A DNA stretch of 44,548 bases from Acidobacteriota bacterium (GCA_016191015.1 JACPPM010000319.1:1-44548), one strand, 5' to 3'. Counted from the stretch's first letter, positions 1 to 9,481 are shown. Notes: generated by a model from the sequence alone, not told the origin. Numbers and translations: made by a program.

Positions 1-118
1 CGGCCGAGACGACCGCTCCGTTCCTGCATTCCTCCCCTCCTGCTTTCCTGAGAGGAGTTCGGAAGATCTAGCCGCCTCAGATTTCTTGCCATTTCGTGTC
101 GGCACTCGACTTCCTAGA
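1..118 (-). repeat. Dispersed repeat, copy 1
   Basis: Read on the minus strand, this block starts AGTGTCTA at 118 and contains ACACGAAATGGCAA, then CTCTCAGGAAAGCAGGA and GGAATGCAGGA. The same order of blocks recurs at 9631-9750 (plus strand) and 44455-44548 (minus strand), with a partial copy at 44368-44420. Identity to the 9631 copy is very high in the CTCTCAGGAAAGCAGG core and lower in the 20-30 bases before it. The sharp AGTGTCTA edge looks like an element terminus. The repeat supplies the last codons and stop of the adjoining sigma-factor gene. The family is not recognised. Confidence 0.8.
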
Positions 119-767
119 CACTGAGATGTTGCTCGAGCAACTTCCGAACCCTCGAACGCGCGCGATGCAAGAGCACTCGCTGATTCGTCTCGCTGATTTC
201 GAGAATGTTACAGACGTCCTCCGGATTCATGCCTTCGATGTCTCTGAGTACGATCACCGCCCGCTGCTTGGGCAGCAGTTCCTCGATGGCCTTCTTCAGG
301 AAATCGTGAGTCTCTGCCCTCAAGAGGATTGTTTCCGGAGTATCCAGGGACCACGAATGCGGCGGGTCGGTCCAGCGCCCGGAGGCGGCAAACCTCTCCG
401 GCTCCACCGCGGGCTCGTTTTCCGATTCGGACCCCGCAAGCGAAGCGAAGGAAATCACGCGCGCTTCCCGGACCGCACGTGTCCTCGCGCGGTTCATGAG
501 AATACGATAGATCCACGTCTTCAGAGACGAGCGCCCCTCGAACGCGGCTAGCCCGTTCAGCACGCCGAGCCAGGTCTCCTGGACGACCTCCTCGGCAACC
601 GAACGGTCCGAGACAAAGGACATGGCGAAGCGGAGAAGACCCCCGTGGAGGCTTCGCACCAGATCGAGGTACGCCTGCTCCTCGCCCGCGAGCAGGCGCT
701 TCACCAGCCCGATGTCTTCAACAGGCCCAGTCCCCGCCGGATCCCTATGAGCGAGGGCCTCATCCAT
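114..767 (-). CDS. ECF-family RNA polymerase sigma factor
   Basis: This 217-residue protein is an extracytoplasmic-function sigma factor that would direct RNA polymerase to a small regulon. Region 2 is visible at about residues 40-95, with the motif VAEEVVQETWLGVL followed by LKTWIYRILMNRAR. Region 4 lies at about 165-210, with LPKQRAVIVLRDIEGM and a helix-turn-helix ending in HRARSRVR. The linker of roughly 60 residues is longer than in minimal ECF factors. I chose the ATG at 767; an in-frame GTG two codons upstream is possible. No anti-sigma gene is visible next to it, and the upstream gene is divergent. The stop codon falls inside the AGTGTCTA end of the dispersed repeat, so the native C-terminus may have been replaced by repeat insertion. 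The family call is firm; the regulon is unknown. Confidence 0.9.
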   Translation of the reverse strand: MDEALAHRDPAGTGPVEDIGLVKRLLAGEEQAYLDLVRSLHGGLLRFAMSFVSDRSVAEEVVQETWLGVLNGLAAFEGRSSLKTWIYRILMNRARTRAVREARVISFASLAGSESENEPAVEPERFAASGRWTDPPHSWSLDTPETILLRAETHDFLKKAIEELLPKQRAVIVLRDIEGMNPEDVCNILEISETNQRVLLHRARSRVRKLLEQHLSV

Positions 768-1060
768 TGTCACCGTCCGGATTCATCATTGACCTGGTTT
801 GCTCCGTCCCCAGTTCTCCGCTTCTCCACATGATCGTCGCGAGCGGGCACATCGAGCCATCGACGGGTGAGTCTACTACATAGATCAGGGATCGGCCACT
901 ACCTCTTGAACATTCGACGAGCGTGTAACGGAGCGCCTCGTGCCGAGACAGTAGAGCGTATGTGGAGGACGAGAGAAATGGTGACTGGCCGGCGCCTTGT
1001 TCGGCGCCATTTCGTCGAAAAGCGCTCGACACCCCGATGAGATCCCTCAGAGGTCGATTA

Positions 1061-1303
1061 ATGGTGGCTCTGGCGATCGCATCTTCGGGCCCGGTGATTA
1101 GGGGCGCTCTGAAAGTCGCACTCGTCGTCGGCACGATTCTGAATGTCATCAATCTGCGAGGGCAGCTCACGAACGGGCTCTCGCACCTGGACTGCGGAAA
1201 GGTGTGCCTGAATTACGCAGTCCCCTACTGCGTTGCCACGTACAGCTCTACAACCGCGCATATCTTCGAGAAGCGAGCGCGCTCGGCGGACGGGCCTCAA
1301 TAG
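1061..1303 (+). CDS. nrtS: NrtS-like nitrate/nitrite transporter family small membrane protein
   Basis: This is a protein of about 80 residues with two hydrophobic segments. The block GALKVALVVGTILNVIN and the later LNYAVPYCVATYSS match, from memory, the small NrtS family annotated as nitrate/nitrite transporters. The start is chosen at 1061 because AGAGG lies seven bases upstream. Earlier in-frame starts (GTG at 962, ATG at 1037) lack a good ribosome binding site and would add residues not seen in the family. The gene is divergent from the sigma factor. It is followed after 12 bases by the broken DUF547 gene. No other nitrogen gene is nearby, so the substrate is known only by family name. 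Confidence 0.75.
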   Translation: MVALAIASSGPVIRGALKVALVVGTILNVINLRGQLTNGLSHLDCGKVCLNYAVPYCVATYSSTTAHIFEKRARSADGPQ

Positions 1304-1315
1304 GAGTGTGTTGCC

Positions 1316-1735
1316 ATGCTACAGAACGATTCAAAAAGGCTGCCACGACCGGCAGGCTGCAGCTGCGGGGCCTATGATTGGCGGCTGGGGCTCCTGGCGC
1401 TTCTGGTTGTCGCCGGTCTGGTTGTTGCCGGAGCCGTCACGCTCTGGCGCGCATTAGCGAGCGATCCATCACCGGGCGCAGGGGGGCCGGCTACATCGAA
1501 TGACTCGTCGTGCGTATCGTCCGATCAGACTCATGCGGCCTGGAGCGCAATCCTAAGCCGGTTCGTGCACGGCGGCCGGGCCGACCGTGCAAGGTCGAAG
1601 AGCCGGAACCAAGGAGAGCGCGACGGGTACCTCCATTCACACCAGTCCATCTCTCACCCCCCACGATGCGCAATGGCCGAGCTAGCGCAATCTGGCAGCG
1701 TACTACCTGGGCGTTTCTCCATCCCGCATTCATGA
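1316..1735 (+). pseudogene. Broken DUF547-domain gene
   Basis: The frame starts well, with AGGAG nine bases upstream of ATG 1316, then a membrane anchor (LLALLVVAGLVVAGAV) and the DUF547 opening THAAWSAILSRFVHGGRA. This aligns with THSAWTAVLSRYVQDGRV of the intact gene at 34057. Similarity continues weakly (QGERDGYLHSHQSISHPP against QGELSVYLRSLQSVDHPQ) and then fails. The expected LAFWVNAYNAF block and the remaining two thirds of the domain are missing or out of frame. It is therefore a decayed N-terminal piece. It directly precedes the TVP38 gene, an arrangement repeated with a DUF547 piece after the flavoprotein gene. A short expressed membrane peptide cannot be excluded. Confidence 0.75.
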
Positions 1736-1827
1736 TTGGTACTATGGCGGAAACGGTTCGCGATCCCGCAGGGAAAAACAGACTCACAAAACCGAGGCCA
1801 TTGCCAGCACTGGCTGGAGTCGCAGGC

Positions 1828-2532
1828 ATGGAAGCTGATGCCGAGGGCGCGGATGGAAGGAACGCATCGTGGTGGCGCCCGGTGGTCCTGCTGGCTGTTA
1901 TCACGACGATCTTCGTCCTGGGTCATCTGTTCGGGCTCGGAGACCGCCTGGGGGCTTTCCGCGATTGGATCAGATCCCTCGGTGCTTGGGGGCCGGCAGC
2001 ATTCGTACTTCTCTACGCCGCAGCAGCGGTTGCGGCGATTCCCGGTTCCCTCCTTACGGTCGCTGCCGGAGCGCTGTTCGGAACGCTCCTGGGCGTGCTC
2101 CTGGTTAGCATTGCATCCACCCTCGGAGCTTCTCTTGCATTTCTCACCGCTCGCTATTTTGCTCGGGATGCCGTTACCCGATGGCTGTCGGGTAACGAGA
2201 AATTTCGGCAGATTGATCAGCTGACGGCAAGACGCGGGGCCATCATTGTCGGTCTAACCCGCCTCGTGCCATTGCTCCCTTTCGATCTGCTCAACTACGC
2301 GTTCGGACTCACGAACATACCGTTTCGGACTTACGTCTTCTGGTCCTGGCTTTGCATGCTGCCGGGAACGGTGTTGTATGTCGCCGGGACCGATGCTCTT
2401 CTCAGCGGAATTGCACAGCGTGCGATTCCCTGGGGCACGATCGCGACACTAGCAATCGCTGCGGTCGTCGTGGCAGTCCTGGTGCGGTACGCGCGCCGGA
2501 GGCTGAATCAAAGCGAGCGCTCGAAGACATGA
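1828..2532 (+). CDS. TVP38/TMEM64 (VTT domain) membrane protein
   Basis: This protein of about 234 residues belongs to the SNARE-associated/VTT (DedA-like) membrane family. It shows a first membrane helix (VVLLAVITTIFVLGHLFGL) and the core AAVAAIPGSLLTVAAGALFG. Next come the re-entrant segment LTRLVPLLPFDLLNYAFGLT and a C-terminal helix with a basic tail. Start 1828 has GGAG eight bases upstream and gives the usual family length; ATG 1744 is the alternative. Its stop overlaps the start of the next gene (ATGA), so the two are translationally coupled. The TVP38 and mercuric-reductase-like pair is, from memory, typical of arsenosugar loci, and arsM/arsS lie 30 kb downstream. The transported substrate is unknown. 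Confidence 0.88.
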   Translation: MEADAEGADGRNASWWRPVVLLAVITTIFVLGHLFGLGDRLGAFRDWIRSLGAWGPAAFVLLYAAAAVAAIPGSLLTVAAGALFGTLLGVLLVSIASTLGASLAFLTARYFARDAVTRWLSGNEKFRQIDQLTARRGAIIVGLTRLVPLLPFDLLNYAFGLTNIPFRTYVFWSWLCMLPGTVLYVAGTDALLSGIAQRAIPWGTIATLAIAAVVVAVLVRYARRRLNQSERSKT

Positions 2533-4094
2533 CAACGAGGAAGGACATGAAAATGGCGATGCTCCAGGTTGGGGGTCTTGGGATGGGAATCGATCCCGAC
2601 GATGTGCACAACCGAAAACTGGTTTCGAATGTGCATCCTCCTGATTGGAGGAACCCCGACCCGGAGCGGCGCTACAACCTAGTGGTCATTGGGGCGGGCA
2701 CCGCCGGACTGGTGACGGCCGCAGGCGCCGCAGTCCTGGGCGCAAAGGTTGCGCTGGTCGAGCGGCATCTGTTCGGAGGCGATTGCCTCAATACGGGGTG
2801 CGTGCCCTCGAAATCCGTGATCCGCGCCTCTCGCGTGAAGGCAGAGCTCGACTTGGCCCGTTTTTGCGGAATTCCGATTTCGGAGAGCTCTTCTCTGGAT
2901 TTTGCCATTGTGATGGAACGTATGAGGCGGATCCGGGCGCAGATCAGTGACCACGATTCGGTGCAGCGATTCCAGAAACTGGGAATTGATGTTTTTCTCG
3001 GGGATGGGCACTTCACAAGTCCCGATACGGTAGAGGTCGCCGGGAAGCGTCTTCGCTTCAAGAATGCAGTCATTGCCACCGGAGCCCGCGCGGCTATCCC
3101 TCCGATCGAAGGTCTGGCGGAAGCTGGCTATCTCACGAACGAAACGGTTTTCAACCTGACGGAGCGTCCCAGCCACTTGCTGGTAATGGGGGGAGGCCCG
3201 ATCGGATGCGAACTGGCCCAGGCATTCTGCCGGCTGGGCAGCCACGTTACGATTGTCGAAATGGCTCCGCAATTCCTGACGCGGGAAGACCCCGAAGCGG
3301 CGCAAATTCTCGCGCGCGCATTCGAGCGGGACGGTATCGATGTCCGATTGAACACGAAAGTCAAGAGAGTTGTGTCTCTCGGGGAAGCAAAGCAGGTGCA
3401 CGTGGAGAGCAATGGCAGAGAGTTTGTGGTCGGGGCAGACGCAATTCTGGCGGGAGTCGGACGCGCCCCCAATGTGGAAGGCCTTGGCCTAGAAGCGGCA
3501 GGAGTTGAGTATGACAGCAAGGCGGGTGTTCATGTGAATGACTGTCTTCAGACCACCAACGCGCGGATTTATGCGGCCGGGGATATCTGCCTGTCTCACA
3601 AGTTTACTCACACTGCCGATGCCGCGGCACGCATTGTGATTCAGAACAGCCTCTTTTTGGGAAGTAAGAAATGGACCACCTTGACGATTCCATGGTGCAC
3701 TTACACTGATCCAGAGATTGCGCACGTGGGCATCTACGAAGCGCAGGCGCGGGCCAAGGGCATCGCGGTTGATACGTTCAAGATCCCGATGGACGAGGTG
3801 GATCGCGCAATTGCCGATGGCGAAGAAGAAGGATTCGTCAAAATCCACGTCAAGAAGGGAACAGATCGGATTCTGGGGGCCACCATCGTTGCGCGACATG
3901 CCGGGGAGATGATCAGCGAAATCACCCAGGCAATCGTGCACGGCATTGGCATGGGAGGCATCGCCAATGTCATCCACCCTTACCCAACTCAGGCCGAGGC
4001 CATCAAGCGGGCCGCCGACAGTTACAACCGCACCCGCATCACGCCCTTCGTCAAAGGGCTCCTCAGACGTTGGCTGAACTGGACTGCCGCCTGA
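2529..4094 (+). CDS. Mercuric-reductase-like FAD/NAD(P) disulfide oxidoreductase
   Basis: This 521-residue protein belongs to the class I pyridine nucleotide-disulfide oxidoreductases. It has the FAD-binding VVIGAGTAGLVTAAG near residue 52 and the redox pair GGDCLNTGCVPSK (Cys86 and Cys91). An NAD(P)-binding segment LLVMGGGPIGCELAQ, the second FAD motif IYAAGDIC and the dimer-interface signature HPYPTQAEAIK follow. It lacks the N-terminal heavy-metal domain and the C-terminal vicinal Cys pair of true MerA, so mercury reduction is unlikely. Members of this branch are often annotated mercuric reductase and sit beside TVP38 and arsenosugar genes. Start 2529 overlaps the TVP38 stop; ATG 2553 has the better Shine-Dalgarno (AGGAAGG). 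The last codons (WTAA) and the following bases are homologous to the DUF547 coding sequence, which marks a recombination joint. Confidence 0.88.
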   Translation: MTTRKDMKMAMLQVGGLGMGIDPDDVHNRKLVSNVHPPDWRNPDPERRYNLVVIGAGTAGLVTAAGAAVLGAKVALVERHLFGGDCLNTGCVPSKSVIRASRVKAELDLARFCGIPISESSSLDFAIVMERMRRIRAQISDHDSVQRFQKLGIDVFLGDGHFTSPDTVEVAGKRLRFKNAVIATGARAAIPPIEGLAEAGYLTNETVFNLTERPSHLLVMGGGPIGCELAQAFCRLGSHVTIVEMAPQFLTREDPEAAQILARAFERDGIDVRLNTKVKRVVSLGEAKQVHVESNGREFVVGADAILAGVGRAPNVEGLGLEAAGVEYDSKAGVHVNDCLQTTNARIYAAGDICLSHKFTHTADAAARIVIQNSLFLGSKKWTTLTIPWCTYTDPEIAHVGIYEAQARAKGIAVDTFKIPMDEVDRAIADGEEEGFVKIHVKKGTDRILGATIVARHAGEMISEITQAIVHGIGMGGIANVIHPYPTQAEAIKRAADSYNRTRITPFVKGLLRRWLNWTAA

Positions 4095-4160
4095 TTGTGA
4101 GCCGCTGGGTGCACGACGGCCGAGTCGACAATGCAGGGTTGAAGAGCCAGAATAGTGTAA
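4078..4160 (+). pseudogene. DUF547 gene fragment fused to flavoprotein 3' end
   Basis: Across the stop of the flavoprotein gene, a reading frame gives SRWVHDGRVDNAGLKSQNS, matching SRYVQDGRVDYAGLKNKGQ of the intact DUF547 protein at 34057. Nucleotide similarity begins at about 4078 (TGGACTGCCGCC against TGGACCGCGGTC) and ends near 4155. Only about 25 codons survive. It is the same domain segment as in the broken gene at 1316, so the two pieces are separate copies rather than halves of one gene. The remaining 180 bases up to the next gene show nothing recognisable. Confidence 0.7.
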
Positions 4161-4341
4161 GTGAGGCAGGTACAATCAAAACCACAACGTGCGGACATGA
4201 CCTGGGGAAGAGTACTGGAAGGGATCGATTGGCGTCCGTGCGATGCCCGCCACAGGCTGGCGTGCATAAGGTTGAGAGGAGAGGTCCGGGGGTCATGTCC
4301 GCGCGCAACAATTCGCGGAGACGCGACGGGAGGATGTGCAA

Positions 4342-5238
4342 ATGCTGAGACGCTTGGTTAGCTGTGCGGCGATGATCGCGCTGGTGGGTACTGTTGGTGC
4401 CGGCCCATTGCAGCCGGCGCCCGCAGAAGCGGAGATCTCATCGTATAAGACGATACAGCCCCGGTATGGCGAATCCCGATCCGCTCAGACGGTGCTGATC
4501 TACGTGACGGAAGACCTGAACCGGGATACACGGATAAAAGTGGAGGACTATGCGAAGACTCCGCCCAGCCAACGCATGCACGTCCTCAAGTTGAACCGAT
4601 CGCTTCACTTCAGCACGGGAATCTATGACTACTCCGTCATGACCTCAGTCTTCAGTGCCCTGCAGCCCGGACACTGCATGGGCATCCTGTGTCCCGCAAA
4701 GATCTCCATCACCGCCTCCGAGTGGTGCGGCAACTTCTACGAGCAGATCTTGCCGGATAGCAACGGCGCCAGGCGCACTATGCATTCCTACTTCGAGGCG
4801 GAAGGGGACAAGGAGGACTACGTGGCTCTTCCGGGTCCAGGTCTCTATGAAGATAGCCTCCCTGTGCTCATCCGCGAATTCGAAGGGGAATTCATTCCGG
4901 TTGGCCAGAAACGGGAATACAACATCCTTCCCTCGCTCTGGGAGAGCAGGATCACACACCGGCCTCTAGCCTCTGAAAAGGGTTCGGTTGAGAAGACCGT
5001 CGATCGTCTGACGGTGGCCGGCGGAAAATCCCAATCGGTTTACAAGTGGATCTGGCATGTCGGAAGCCGTGTAGTCACCTACTGGACCGAGCAGGAGTAC
5101 CCACACTACATTGTGCGCTGGAGCTCCTCCGCTGGTGAGTCGGGCGAACGGATCAAGACCATTCATCTCCCTTACTGGGAGCACAACAAGAACGAGGACA
5201 GCCGTCTCCGGCGGGAGTTGGGCCTTGCCACCCCATAG
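4342..5238 (+). CDS. Secreted protein of unknown function (family sometimes misnamed 'septum formation inhibitor Maf')
   Basis: This is a 298-residue exported protein with an N-terminal signal peptide ([20 protein letters not shown]). Recognisable blocks are [51 protein letters not shown] and a C-terminal [17 protein letters not shown] remember the same block order in Bacteroidetes proteins carried in databases as septum formation inhibitor Maf, although they have no similarity to the real Maf nucleotide pyrophosphatase. No function can be given. Start 4342 has GGGAGG seven bases upstream. The following DUF255 gene starts about 60 bases after the stop and may be co-transcribed. Confidence 0.75.
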   Translation: MLRRLVSCAAMIALVGTVGAGPLQPAPAEAEISSYKTIQPRYGESRSAQTVLIYVTEDLNRDTRIKVEDYAKTPPSQRMHVLKLNRSLHFSTGIYDYSVMTSVFSALQPGHCMGILCPAKISITASEWCGNFYEQILPDSNGARRTMHSYFEAEGDKEDYVALPGPGLYEDSLPVLIREFEGEFIPVGQKREYNILPSLWESRITHRPLASEKGSVEKTVDRLTVAGGKSQSVYKWIWHVGSRVVTYWTEQEYPHYIVRWSSSAGESGERIKTIHLPYWEHNKNEDSRLRRELGLATP

Positions 5239-5296
5239 CTCCCGTCCACGAGTGGTCCCTTCAGGATTGTCCTCCAGAGCTTGCATGGTTTCCGCG

Positions 5297-7705
5297 ATGT
5301 CTCGAAGAGACCGAGCGGCCAAGGTGAAGTCCCGTGCCTGCCTGTCGGCGCTGGTTCTCGTCCTCGCCGCCTGCGCGGACACGGAGGGGACAGGTCCGGG
5401 AGCGGGGGCCGAGGCGAATCCAGGTCCCAGTGGAGGAGACACGAGCTCGTTGTCCGTCACCCTTCCGCTTCCCGGGACCCCTTTGTTCGGGCCTGAGCTC
5501 CTGAAATCACTCGATCTCGCCCGCAAGACGAAGGGTCCCGCTTACAAGCCCCACACGCGCCACCTGCGACCCGACGGCTGGGCGAAGTACACTAACCGCC
5601 TCTTCCTGGAGTCGAGCCCGTACCTTCTGCAACACGCGCACAACCCGGTCAACTGGTACTCATGGGGCGACGAGGTGTTCGCCGAGGCCAAGCGGCGCGG
5701 GGTGCCGATTCTCTTGAGCGTTGGCTATTCGACCTGTCACTGGTGCCACGTCATGGAGGAGGAGTCTTTCGAGGACGAGGAGATCGCACGGATCATGAAC
5801 GAGAGCTACGTGGCGATCAAGGTGGATCGTGAGGAGCGCCCCGACGTGGACGCGATATACATGAGCGCGGTTCAGGCGATGACGGCACAAGGAGGTTGGC
5901 CGATGACGGTCTGGCTGACTCCTGACCGCAAGCCTTTCTTCGGCGGCACCTACTTCCCGGCACGCGACGGTGACCGGGGGGGTGGGACTGGCTTTCTGAC
6001 GCTGCTCCGGAAGCTGAAGGAAGCCTACGACGCGCAGCCCGACCGCGTGGCCGCGTCGGCGACCGAGATCACTCGACACGTCCAGGGGCAGCTCGCGACC
6101 CAGGTGGGCGGTACCCACCTTCCCGGCGTCGAGATCGTGCGCGCAGCCGCGGCGCAGTACAGAAGCCGCTTCGACGCCACCAACGGCGGGGTCGCCGGTG
6201 CTCCCAAGTTTCCCTCGAGCCTCGCCTTCCCTTTCCTGCTCCGCTACCACCGCAGGACGCGTGACCCCGAGTCGCTCCACATGGCCGTCCTCACGCTCGA
6301 GAAAATGGCCGCGGGCGGCATGTATGACCAGATCGGAGGCGGGTTCCACCGCTACTCGACAGACGTGCGGTGGCTGGTGCCGCACTTCGAAAAGATGCTC
6401 TACGACAACGCGCTCCTCACGCTCGCCTACCTCGATGCGTATCAGACCACCGGTGATGCGGGCCTCGCCCGCGTAGCACGCGAGATCCTGCGCTACGTCG
6501 AGCGAGACATGACCTCGCGCGACGGCGCCTTCTATTCGTCGACCGACGCCGACAGCCTGACACCGGAGGGCCACAGGGAGGAGGGCTATTTCTTCACCTG
6601 GACGCCGGCCGAGATCGAAGCCGCGCTCGGCCAGGAGCGTGCGAGGATGCTAGAAGCGTATTACGGTGTGACGCCGGGAGGCAACTTCGAGGGGCGCAGC
6701 ATACTCCACGTTGCGAGACCCCTGGCCGAGGTAGCCCGTGAGCTGAAGATCAAGCCAGAGGAGCTCTCGAGCACGCTCGAGCAGGCGAGGGAGATTCTCT
6801 ACAGGGAACGCGCTAGGCGGCCCGCACCCCTGCGCGACGAGAAAGTCCTTGTTGCCTGGAACGGCCTCATGATCTCGGGGTATGCCCGGGCGGCGATGGT
6901 GTTCGGCGAGGAGAGGTATGCTGGGATCGCCGGACGGGCGGCAGACTTTCTCCTCCGGAACCTCCTGCAGGATGGCCGGCTCAGGCGGAGCTTCAAGGAC
7001 GGCCGCGCGTGGCACAATGCCTACCTCGACGACTACGCGTTCTTCATCGCGTCGCTCCTGGATCTGTTCGAGGCGACCGGAGAAGCGCGGTGGCTGGAAG
7101 AGGCGATCGCCCTCGATCACGTCCTGGAGGCGCACTATGAGGACAAGACGGGCGGAGGTTTCTTCATGACGAGCGACGACCATGAGGTTCTCCTCGCCCG
7201 TGAGAAGCCGAGCTACGACGGGGCGGAGCCATCCGGCAACTCTGTCGCCGTCCTGAATCTTCTTCGGCTCCACGAGCTCACTACCTTGGACAGCTACCGC
7301 CAACGCGCCGAGCGAACGTTCAAGGCGTTCAGCCCTCTTCTTGCCAGGGCACCCCAGGCGCTCTCCGAAATGCTCCTCGCGGTCGACTTCCACCTCGATA
7401 CCCCGAAGGAGATCGTGATCGTCGTCCCGGAGAAAAGGAGTGACGCCGAGCCCCTGCTCGCGCAGTTACGTGCCTCCTTCGTCCCGAACCGCGTGTTGGT
7501 CGTGGCGGTGGAGGGCAAGGAGCTCCAACGGCTGTCCGAGCTTGTTCCACTACTCGAAGCCAAGGTCGCGCAGCGCGGGAAGGCGACGGCCTACGTCTGC
7601 GAACGCCGCGTCTGTGAGCTCCCGACCAGCGACCCCGCTGTCTTCGCCAAGCAGATCCGGAAGGTAAGGTCCCTGGATGAATCCGGAACGAATCCGGACA
7701 GATAG
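5297..7705 (+). CDS. DUF255 thioredoxin-domain lipoprotein (YyaL/SPATA20 family)
   Basis: This protein of about 802 residues is predicted to be a lipoprotein (lipobox LAAC, Cys26). An N-terminal DUF255 thioredoxin-like domain at about 95-260 contains the canonical [15 protein letters not shown] and the redox motif [10 protein letters not shown] (Cys147 and Cys150). It is followed by an (alpha/alpha)6-barrel resembling N-acylglucosamine 2-epimerase, with [15 protein letters not shown] and [14 protein letters not shown]. The family is conserved in bacteria and animals, but its reaction is not established. A lipobox is unusual, since many members are cytoplasmic; here the protein should sit in the periplasm on a membrane. 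Starts at 5285 and 5297 are both possible; neither has a strong Shine-Dalgarno. Upstream in-frame codons overlap the previous gene and are not used. Confidence 0.92.
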   Translation: MSRRDRAAKVKSRACLSALVLVLAACADTEGTGPGAGAEANPGPSGGDTSSLSVTLPLPGTPLFGPELLKSLDLARKTKGPAYKPHTRHLRPDGWAKYTNRLFLESSPYLLQHAHNPVNWYSWGDEVFAEAKRRGVPILLSVGYSTCHWCHVMEEESFEDEEIARIMNESYVAIKVDREERPDVDAIYMSAVQAMTAQGGWPMTVWLTPDRKPFFGGTYFPARDGDRGGGTGFLTLLRKLKEAYDAQPDRVAASATEITRHVQGQLATQVGGTHLPGVEIVRAAAAQYRSRFDATNGGVAGAPKFPSSLAFPFLLRYHRRTRDPESLHMAVLTLEKMAAGGMYDQIGGGFHRYSTDVRWLVPHFEKMLYDNALLTLAYLDAYQTTGDAGLARVAREILRYVERDMTSRDGAFYSSTDADSLTPEGHREEGYFFTWTPAEIEAALGQERARMLEAYYGVTPGGNFEGRSILHVARPLAEVARELKIKPEELSSTLEQAREILYRERARRPAPLRDEKVLVAWNGLMISGYARAAMVFGEERYAGIAGRAADFLLRNLLQDGRLRRSFKDGRAWHNAYLDDYAFFIASLLDLFEATGEARWLEEAIALDHVLEAHYEDKTGGGFFMTSDDHEVLLAREKPSYDGAEPSGNSVAVLNLLRLHELTTLDSYRQRAERTFKAFSPLLARAPQALSEMLLAVDFHLDTPKEIVIVVPEKRSDAEPLLAQLRASFVPNRVLVVAVEGKELQRLSELVPLLEAKVAQRGKATAYVCERRVCELPTSDPAVFAKQIRKVRSLDESGTNPDR

Positions 7706-7776
7706 TCGGACGGCGGACGAGACCTCGGACTGGATATTCGGAAGCTGCCGTGGTGTGCAGTTGAGAAGGGGGTACT

Positions 7777-7801
7777 ATAGGCCGCTTAGCGGCCTATTCT
7801 T
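7777..7801 (+). terminator. Hairpin, probable terminator after the DUF255 gene
   Basis: A perfect 9-bp stem ATAGGCCGC / GCGGCCTAT with loop TTA is followed by TCTT. It lies 72 bases after the DUF255 stop and 31 bases beyond the convergent stop of the 549-residue gene, so it could end both transcripts. The T-run is weak. Confidence 0.5.
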
Positions 7802-7831
7802 ACCAACATGTTGTCAGGCAGGTGGGCATGG

Positions 7832-9481
7832 TCAGGACGCGAGCGCGAGTGTGTTGAGGGTCTGGTTGAGTTCCCTCTTGAGGTTGATGTAGTGGATGTC
7901 GAGGGGGCCGAAGTGCCTTGGTCTTCGCCCGGTGCGCAGGTTGTAGCCCGAAGAGATAAGGGGCCTGATGACCTTCTGGTCGAGGATGAGCCAAGCGAAG
8001 AGCTTGCGGCAGGGGTCGAGGAGGGGACGGTACCGGTAGGTCCTGTCGATTTTTTCGGCGAGGCCCTTTCCCACGATTTTCTTGAGGTCGTAGGCGGCGT
8101 TTCGAATGGTGTACTGGGTCGGAGGCTTGTCGGTGAGTTCCTGGATTTTGGCGGCGAAGTCGGTGATGGTGAACCCGGAAGGAGCTGGGGAGAGGGCGAT
8201 GAAGGCACGGAGAGCGTCACGCATGCGTTGGCTTTGGAGGTTGACGCCGGCGAGTCTGGTGTGGCCTGTGAGTGTGGGCGAGGGGAGCTGATCGACGAAG
8301 CCCGTGTCAAGGAATTCGACGCTCAGGGACCGGACGACATCCAGGAATCGAACGAGGATCTGCTTCAGCATCGAGATGATTGTAGGCAGCAGACCGATTC
8401 CTCTGCCCAGCTTCAACGCCTTCGTGTTGTGTACGACGACCTCGATTCGTAGGAGACGAGCGCCTTTGTCGTAGATCTTCAGGGTCAGTTTCCCGAAGTG
8501 GATTTTGAACACCGTCAGATCATAGGTAGGTTTCTCGGTCGTCACCTGGAATCTCTCTTTCCGGAGACGTTTCGTGTGAGGGCGGTAGCGGGAACCGAAG
8601 ATGGTGCAGACCCTTCTGAGGTCCAACAGAGTGCGTGTTCGGTCGATCGTACTCTGGTAGATCTGCTCCATTTCGCGGCCGCTCCGAAAGAGGAGGCTTC
8701 GGCTGTACTCGATCTGGTAGGAGGAGTACCGATATCGGAAACCGCTTTTTTCCTGCTCCTCGATGCTCAGACCAAAGCACAGACAGCACGAGTAGATCCA
8801 GCGATCGCAGAGCTGGGAGAGACGCCCTATAGAGTTCGGAGAGCTCAAGGTATCTGCGATCTCCCCCAGCCCCGCCGGGTCGGAAAAGCGTACGAAGCAA
8901 TTATCCTCTTTCGTCACATCGATGTCGCGTTTTTTCAGACGACGCGAACCCCACTCGTGGCCGTTGAGAATGATCTGGGCACCAAACGGTGGGTGAGCAC
9001 TCATGTTGATCGTGATGTGCCCCCACTCGGCATCGATGATGTGAAAGTGGTAGTAGTTCACATAGGGCCATGGATCCCTTCGCCTCAGATCCATCCCGTT
9101 TTCTCCGTAGTGACGGACCTGCCAAACCAGTGCGGGTGCCTTGGAGACGAGCACCAAGAACAGACCAAGCCGTTTCGGATCCTTCGGGAGATGCTGGTCG
9201 GCGATCTTGTCTTTCCTTTCACCCGACTTGCAATAGATCACAGGCATACCATGCTGACCGGCCCAAGCACGAACCCGCCGGCCGAAATGACCGGCTGTCC
9301 GCATCAGGTGCGTGTCATCAAGGCAGGCATCGGAACCAACCAGCTGTCGCCACCAATACCGAAACCCCGCCGGACTCTGTCCCATGGGGAAATAGGCATT
9401 GACGACGATCCGATCGATCCAGTCATACGATCCCTCCAGCAGCGAAGAACAGGCGTCGGAAAAACCATCCAGCGTTGCCAT
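7832..9481 (-). CDS. 549-residue protein of unknown function, possibly mobile-element encoded
   Basis: I do not recognise a named family. Visible blocks are an N-terminal VVNAYFPMGQSPAGFRYWWR, then HGMPVIYCKSGERKDKIAD, an aromatic and His-rich YVNYYHFHIIDAEWGHITIN, and a basic central region. The C-terminal 120 residues look like a winged-helix DNA-binding module (FTITDFAAKIQELT, then YTIRNAAYDLKKI). The AAGAGGAG site seven bases before ATG 9481 supports the start. The gene is isolated between hairpins (7777-7801 and 9581-9603), and the dispersed repeat begins 150 bases upstream of it. From memory, similar proteins occur in many environmental genomes and are sometimes called MarR-like on the basis of the C-terminus alone. 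A nucleic-acid-directed function or a mobile origin is inference. The long opposite-strand frames over this gene are shadows. Confidence 0.7.
   Translation of the reverse strand: MATLDGFSDACSSLLEGSYDWIDRIVVNAYFPMGQSPAGFRYWWRQLVGSDACLDDTHLMRTAGHFGRRVRAWAGQHGMPVIYCKSGERKDKIADQHLPKDPKRLGLFLVLVSKAPALVWQVRHYGENGMDLRRRDPWPYVNYYHFHIIDAEWGHITINMSAHPPFGAQIILNGHEWGSRRLKKRDIDVTKEDNCFVRFSDPAGLGEIADTLSSPNSIGRLSQLCDRWIYSCCLCFGLSIEEQEKSGFRYRYSSYQIEYSRSLLFRSGREMEQIYQSTIDRTRTLLDLRRVCTIFGSRYRPHTKRLRKERFQVTTEKPTYDLTVFKIHFGKLTLKIYDKGARLLRIEVVVHNTKALKLGRGIGLLPTIISMLKQILVRFLDVVRSLSVEFLDTGFVDQLPSPTLTGHTRLAGVNLQSQRMRDALRAFIALSPAPSGFTITDFAAKIQELTDKPPTQYTIRNAAYDLKKIVGKGLAEKIDRTYRYRPLLDPCRKLFAWLILDQKVIRPLISSGYNLRTGRRPRHFGPLDIHYINLKRELNQTLNTLALAS

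Noticed and set aside
2529-4094. True mercuric reductase (merA)
   Set aside because: No N-terminal heavy-metal domain, no C-terminal Cys pair and no merR/merT neighbours.
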